Positions 58,801 through 64,000 of a DNA stretch of 64,000 nucleotides are shown here, piece by piece. The notes under the pieces are model-generated. The model had not been told where the DNA came from. It was given only the letters and a program-made list of their open reading frames with translations, and did no database searches. Positions within the stretch are counted from its first letter, which is position 1. Every line of letters begins with the position of its first letter. Origin of the DNA: Tubiluchus corallicola (Eukaryota; Priapulida; Priapulimorpha; Priapulimorphida; Tubiluchidae); contig JAQGDQ010000003.1 of the NCBI GenBank assembly GCA_030141605.1, forward strand, positions 2,063,501 through 2,127,500. Reading direction: 5' to 3'. Made by a program: the position numbers and the translations under genes.

Positions 58801-61001
58801 CATTTGATGTACAATAACTCACCTGAGGAATTTGACTGCACTGCCTGCAAAACTTGTGCGGCCATTGTCAGAAGAGCTCATCGTACTAAACGGAGCTGAC
58901 CCAAAGTTATAACCTCCAACAGCCAGTAATACCTTCAAATCTTTGTTGATACTTTTCAGAGCAACTATTCTCATGTACATCTCTGACCATAACATAAATA
59001 TCAAGAATAAATAACTGGCAAATTTAAATCTACTACTATTCCACTTTTAGTTAAATTACATTTTCCAATTTTATTTTACCAATATTCAGCCATCTCCGGC
59101 TTTTATAGTTTATAGGTGGGCTGAGGGAGGTCTTTTTGTGGGACTTCATTGGAGTAGTAAAGAAATAGAAGAATTAATAGAGAGCTATTTTGCAAACTGT
59201 GGTCTTTATTTAACTTTAAATTGATTTAAACGAGTCAGCTGTTTCTTACCTTCGTCATTCCATTCATGTGTTTTTAAGTTAAATGACGGAGCTGCTCCGA
59301 ATGTGGCAAAAGCAAATATCACGTGAGTACAAAGCAATGGATCTATGTCTTCCGGAACAAACTTTGCTATTCCACTTCTATACTGAGACCAGTTTGTGTA
59401 ATAGCAAACTGTTCTGTATGCTGTTGCCATTTGGTTGAGAATACAAGCAGCTAGAAGAAGCAGTAGTGATGATCTAATTTCCATAATGCTATGGATAATT
59501 TTCACAGTGCTGGTAATTCTGATAGCGATGACAACGAAAAACGGTGATGAGCCACTGCACCTGTATCCAAAGACTCTGTCAGTTTCGGCTACCGTTAAGT
59601 TAAATATTTATAACTATTCTTCTTCTTGTGATACAGAGAAAAATGCATTTTAACTTTACATCATTTATGCCAAGACATAAAAACTTACTTTCTTACCTTG
59701 TTCTCACCTGTTGCAAACGTCCTTGTAAGTCAATTGTAGGTGCACCATAAAATATTACAAATGGACAAACTGGTATCTAAGCTGAGTATTGCTAAACGTT
59801 TTTGCTTCCAGGCTCATGTATTGCTAACTGAAGTTGCTTTCTTATCAAGAATTTATGGTTTAAGTAGTTGAAAGTAAATGTTTCTTATTTTACGGTTGAA
59901 GTGTAAATATGCAAAGAGACCATCTGTCTAGATTAAAAAAAATGTGATTTGAATAATGGCATTAAATATATTTCCCTCACTTTGGTATGTGCACCGGTTA
60001 GCCCAATATTGGCTACATGTAATGCTTTGTTTTTTTATTTTTGTGTTCTCTTTGCCGAGATGCAACTAGTACATTGTGTAACCCAAAATTTTATTCATTT
60101 TCTTAAGATATTGTATTCATTGTGACATGAGGATGCTTAGTCATAATATAGCTAATGTGTTGTGTGGCTAGTTCAGTATGTCTGGCTTGATGTTGTTAAG
60201 TGAAAGTAGTGGAGATTCATTGTGTGCATACACAATTGCTTGAACCTTTTACATTACATTTCTAAGGCCAATCAAACTGGATTTCTAAGGCCAAATTGTA
60301 AACAGGGAATTTACTTTTTTAACGTCTCTTGTTTTGTATTTATATGTAGCAGTTGTTGTCCAACCTGATTTCTTATTAGGCAAACTACTGCTTCCATCTT
60401 TTTTGCATTTTGCAATTTAATTAACTGTTTGTGCTGGATATTTAATACAATGTTAGTTATCTTTAATACATGCACATTTTCTTTTCAGGCATTTTCAATC
60501 TGTTGTGTGGTATTCCTCACCTACAAATCCTTGAAATGCTGCTCATTAAACATCGAATTCCTGCAACGGAGACGAAGGAAGTTTCGTCATTTTGTGCATC
60601 GTTGTCACTTGCAGTATTGTTCTTCAGCGACAGTGGAAAGCCAGCTAGCTCACAAGGTAGAAATTTTCACTCGTTTTCGACTGGTATGTGCTGCGTATTC
60701 ATTGGCGTTTTCTCTCGTAGTTACATTGGCCATGTTTTTAAATGAGTATAGTTATGTTCAAACAGTTACCTATGAACTGCCCAAGCTGATGGCTTATGTT
60801 GCCCTGGGTGTGATATTCCGTCTTCGAAACTTCAAACCGTTTGAACACATAGAGCTTACTCCACCGAAGGAAAATGTGATGGTTTTTATGCTGCCTGAGG
60901 TCAGCACTGGCTATGTTTATCCCGAAGTTGTGCTAGGCATACCTGACACTGCCATACAGACAGAGCCTACAGTGTTTAAGAAGAGAAAGAGAAGAGTTTA
61001 G
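49339..61001 (+). CDS. GOST-like seven-transmembrane secretory-pathway protein
   Basis: Nine exons in matching phase: 49339-49431, 50418-50522, 50778-50840, 51192-51446, 51848-51988, 52438-52537, 53121-53288, 54521-54582 and 60489-61001, 499 residues. There is an N-terminal signal peptide (VTCLFIILMILAIRVSG), then a lumenal domain of about 160 residues with paired cysteines (KYHCHR, DSICNHT, LLQCPKN, EGTCQ) and sequons NES, NHT, NAT and NNS. Seven hydrophobic segments follow at about 190-216, 223-245, 277-300, 308-328, 330-347, 395-420 and 425-445. The layout fits the GOST superfamily (GPR107/108, TMEM87, GPR180, TMEM145, Wntless), Golgi/trafficking or receptor-like proteins. The closest member could not be chosen. 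TM4 and TM5 are nearly adjacent in this model, so a small exon may be missing in the last intron, which also harbours the chitinase gene. A polyadenylation signal AATAAA is at 61119-61124. Confidence 0.85.
52130..52230. repeat. Possible degenerate pogo-like repeat fragment
   Basis: In an intron of the GOST-like gene, text such as CACGATAACATCATTATAGT and CTCTATAACCGAGTTACTCT resembles terminal sequence of pogo/Tigger-like elements. There is only one side and no clear duplication. Confidence 0.3.
55304..59484 (-). CDS. Secreted GH18 chitinase with Thr-rich linker and CBM14 chitin-binding domain
   Basis: Eight exons in matching phase: 59484-59250, 58982-58823, 58210-58108, 57744-57620, 57527-57404, 57216-57028, 56553-56434 and 56002-55304, 584 residues. 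It hydrolyses beta-1,4 bonds of chitin outside the cell. The signal peptide is MEIRSSLLLLLAACILNQMA. The GH18 barrel spans about residues 24-390: RTVCYYTNWSQYR, LLAVGGYNFGS, the catalytic DGLDIDWEFP with all three aspartates and proton donor Glu144, LMAYDMHG, LGMPMYGR and GGAMIWSLDFDDF. A threonine linker (about 404-465, with an uninterrupted Thr run) leads to a CBM14 domain with Cys at 469, 474, 486, 492, 507, 520 and 533. About 50 residues follow without known domain. The start was placed at the ATG giving a signal peptide. The gene lies wholly inside an intron of the GOST-like gene on the other strand. Confidence 0.94.
55796..55835. repeat. Trinucleotide repeat encoding the chitinase Thr run
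   Basis: Repeated TTG/TTGTTG units on the plus strand (ACA/ACN on the coding strand) encode the longest threonine run of the chitinase linker. Length polymorphism between individuals is likely. Confidence 0.9.
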
Positions 61002-64000
61002 AAAGTATTTAGAGATTTAACTTCTTTACTGTAGTTATTTATTAAATTACATTAGTTTGTCTAGTCAGTTTCTAATAACATTTATTTGTGAGGGAACTAC
61101 AGGAATAACACGTATGCTAATAAAATGTTCGAAAGGAACACCTTGAAATGATGCTATTTATGAATATTTATGGTGCACATTTTGTGTGTATCAGGCAGTA
61201 ACAACACCTTGCCAACAAATTGCTGTAAGGTATGTTATAATGTGAATTATGCCTTTTGACAAAAATGCAGTATCTTTTCCCTGAAAAGTTGTTCCTGTTG
61301 GATGTACCATACCTTATAAAATCAAATAATTGCTCACCCGTATGTTGTATGTCATATAAATCAATATTAGGTATTCATTAAACTTCATCAATCTCAGTGT
61401 GTGGATAATGCGTATCAGTTGTACATAATGACTATCTCTCTTGAAGAAATGTAGACCATAAAAATTTGAATATGTGAGGGTAATTCTCCTCATTTGTAAG
61501 TACATTTGTTACTTGTACACCATATTACACATATGTCACCTATTGTCACCTTGTGTTAGAGACAGAGACGTGTATGAAGTTACATTGTATAAAAATAACT
61601 GATTGTTTTCTTGGGGCATACACTAACACTATTTGTTTAATACATTTTAAGTACTTTTTATTAGTAGAAGTAAAGCGGCAGGTTTGATGAGTAGATCACT
61701 TATCAAACTAATGCAGTATTTTAATTTTTTGTATTGTTGGTCCCGTACAGTGCGGAAAGTTAAACTATTTTTATTTTTTTATTCATATTTTATTCAATAC
61801 TGAAGTTCGTATTAATGGTCTAGTAGGTAATTCAGCAGCTTGGCTTGCAAATATAATCTCATATTAGCATGATCTGACTTGGTATGTTTAGTGTGTTGCA
61901 TTTCTATTGGAATTAATATTAATCATTACTTAAATAGATCTTGGTAATAGTAATGGCTTTAAAGAGTTACCATTGAAGGATTGCACTATGTTAGAATGTG
62001 TTTTTCCTTTTAAGGTGCTAGTGATAATTGTCTGTGGAATGCATATGTTGTTCTGGTAGCAGTATATGCAGTTTGTGTAAATTTGCTGCACCCACATGGT
62101 TGCCTCATTCTGTCAAATTCATCCTTTACCTACAGCTGACTTGCTCATGGTCACACAACAAATTGAAAGAACTGAAAGGACTGAATTGTCTAAATTGATT
62201 AACAGTAAATACAAATTATACTTCAGTGGAAACGCCTTCAACTCAATGTAAAAAACAGCCTGCCATTTGCCAAACTTGTTCTTTCTTTTAATTGTCTTCC
62301 ATTGTTTTGCTTCTGTGGTAAATTCCTTCTGTTTTTGCTTTATAATTTTTATATACTTCACTGCTACAAAGAAAGTTTAGGGCTTTCTGATAAATTCTCC
62401 ATGGTTAGTGATATAATAATGAAGGTATAATCTTACTGACATTAAGTAGAATAGCCATTGGAAAAACGTTATGATGCATGTTGTGAGAAAAAAATTATTC
62501 TTGTATAAAAAAACGAAAAAGCCTCTAAGTTATGTAAAAACACTTGAAAATGTTCGGACAATGCTCTGAAATATTACGTATCTTCATTTTTAGAATAACA
62601 TATTTAGTGGTTCGCTTGTCATATATTTCTACGATCAACATCAACTTCTCAATTTCACATTGAATTTTACTTTCAGTGTGACATTTACATTTAGTGTTAC
62701 ACCTAAATGTAATTTTGACACATTTAAATGTCTATAAATTCTATAAATGTTTGGATTTAATTCAAAGGTTTCAACCATTTTGTTTATTTGCTACTTTGAG
62801 ATAACTGTACAATGTGTAGGTAATTAGCAGCTTGGAACAACTGCCGCACTAGCTAGCGTTTTGTTTTAGTTAAATCGTAAATTTTCTTAATTTGAAACTC
62901 TCATTTCACGAAGGCTAGCGCTTTATGTCCTAGTTTTATGCATTACTTTTGTTTAACGTTGAATCTAGTATTTGTTTTTCTGACTATTTCAGAATGTTTA
63001 GTCAATGCTAGGCTGTAAGGTTTCACTCAACACCGGTGTTTGCAGCATTGAGAATGTTGCTTTGCCCCGCTTTCGCCTCTCCACTTCCTTTCTCATTTAG
63101 CCGCCTCTCAAGACTTTTACAGCTTAATTGACGCCACATACTTTTTTTTATTTCGTCCAGCAAAGCTTGCATAACGTACTTTTATGTAAATTGAGTAATT
63201 GACGGTTTATTTGTTTTTGTAGTTCTTGCCACTTTTGATTGATTTAATAATTAGTATATTAATTAGGTGGCCATAGTGGCTGCACTGCTGATCATAATTA
63301 GTAATTGGTAATATTTATTTAACAGTTTATTAATTTGCGTTTTGAATTGTTGTAACGTTTAAAACTATTGATGCAGTTATAAACATAAAATGCCGCCCTT
63401 TATATCGCGTGCGTAACGATAGATTTGCTTTCTAAACTTCGTTAAGTCTTCAAAAATTGGCAATATCTGCATTAGGTTCTGCACTTTGACCTAATGGTTA
63501 GATTGTAAATGTTTAGGTGATCACTTGCTTGTTAATTTGCCACTAGAACACACTTTGGGTTTATACCGTGACTGTTTGTGCTAAACGTGACGTGTGCAAC
63601 TCCATAAATCTGTATCAATCCGTAAGTCTGTATCGACGTCTTACATGTGCTACGTCGCAGCAATTTCCAGACACCAATCTTGAAGCCTATAATAGTGACA
63701 CTGCTATACTCCGTCATATACTTTAAAATGACTAAAGCAGTTTCTTACTTCTTGTCCTACTCGTCCAAACTGAGAATCTCTGTTATTCTGATTTGAGCAA
63801 TTTAAAAGAATTTGAGTATGATGATGCCCAAATCGAGTAACTTGTGAAAACCCGAGACACTTGGCACTTAGACTAAGTAAATTAAAATTACCATTCTGGT
63901 GCTCATAGATTGGTCATCTAATTTAAGTTTAATTACTCGTTCTTATTTGTACAATTTGCATTTATGAACAAATTTATTAATATTGTAATGGTATTAAGCG
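61002..64000. other. 3' flank of the GOST-like gene and AT-rich sequence, no gene recognised
   Basis: After the stop at 61001 a polyadenylation signal AATAAA occurs at 61119. The remaining 2.8 kb is AT-rich with short open frames (61314-61505, 62119-62361 and 63532-63717 on the minus strand) that show no domain or splice context. A small GC-richer patch near 63030-63110 could belong to a promoter of a gene beyond the right edge, but nothing supports that directly. Confidence 0.45.

Noticed and set aside
59811-59870. Possible short exon of the GOST-like gene (AHVLLTEVAFLSRIY)
   Set aside because: The acceptor is acceptable but no donor restores phase 0 before the stop.
62119-62361. Minus-strand lysine-rich open frame
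   Set aside because: Low-complexity product of AT-rich sequence in a 3' flank; no homology.

Overview
This is an AT-rich, intron-rich animal nuclear sequence. The genes have many short exons with standard GT-AG splice sites and introns of a few hundred to a few thousand bases. Gene content (GON4L, MOGS, ACTR1A, a GOST-type seven-helix protein, a GH18 chitinase with a peritrophin-type chitin-binding domain) and many small DNA transposons and decayed LINEs point to an invertebrate metazoan. I could not narrow the phylum. No prokaryotic operon, CRISPR array, rRNA or tRNA was recognised.

Layout from left to right. At 273-6648 (minus) lies the 5' part of a GON4L gene that runs off the left edge; one of its introns holds a TA-flanked transposon. 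From 6.7 to 13.0 kb there is no supported gene, only two LINE remnants, a hairpin repeat and a hAT-type MITE that split one of the LINEs. At 13012-15300 (minus) is a leucine-rich-repeat gene with an acidic tail and a second hAT-type MITE in an intron. A foldback repeat sits at 15.5-16.4 kb. At 18102-28860 (minus) is a twelve-exon gene for a protein with two N-terminal CCCH zinc fingers and a helical remainder that I do not recognise; it is the most novel-looking gene here. A pogo-like MITE lies about 210 bp upstream of its start.

From 32.7 to 39.1 kb (plus) MOGS, the ER glucosidase I gene, is complete with a predicted 822 residues. Its 3' flank carries a tandem duplication. At 42822-48978 (minus) ACTR1A (centractin, the dynactin filament subunit) is complete at 376 residues. 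It stands head-to-head, 360 bp apart, with a seven-transmembrane GOST-like gene (49339-61001, plus). The last intron of that gene contains a complete chitinase gene on the opposite strand (55304-59484). From 61 to 64 kb I see only 3' flank and no gene.

These genes form no shared pathway. MOGS and the GOST-like protein both belong to the secretory system, and ACTR1A serves cargo transport by dynein, but their adjacency is ordinary. All gene models rest on my reading of homology, splice sites and reading-phase agreement between exons; no database search or transcript data was available.
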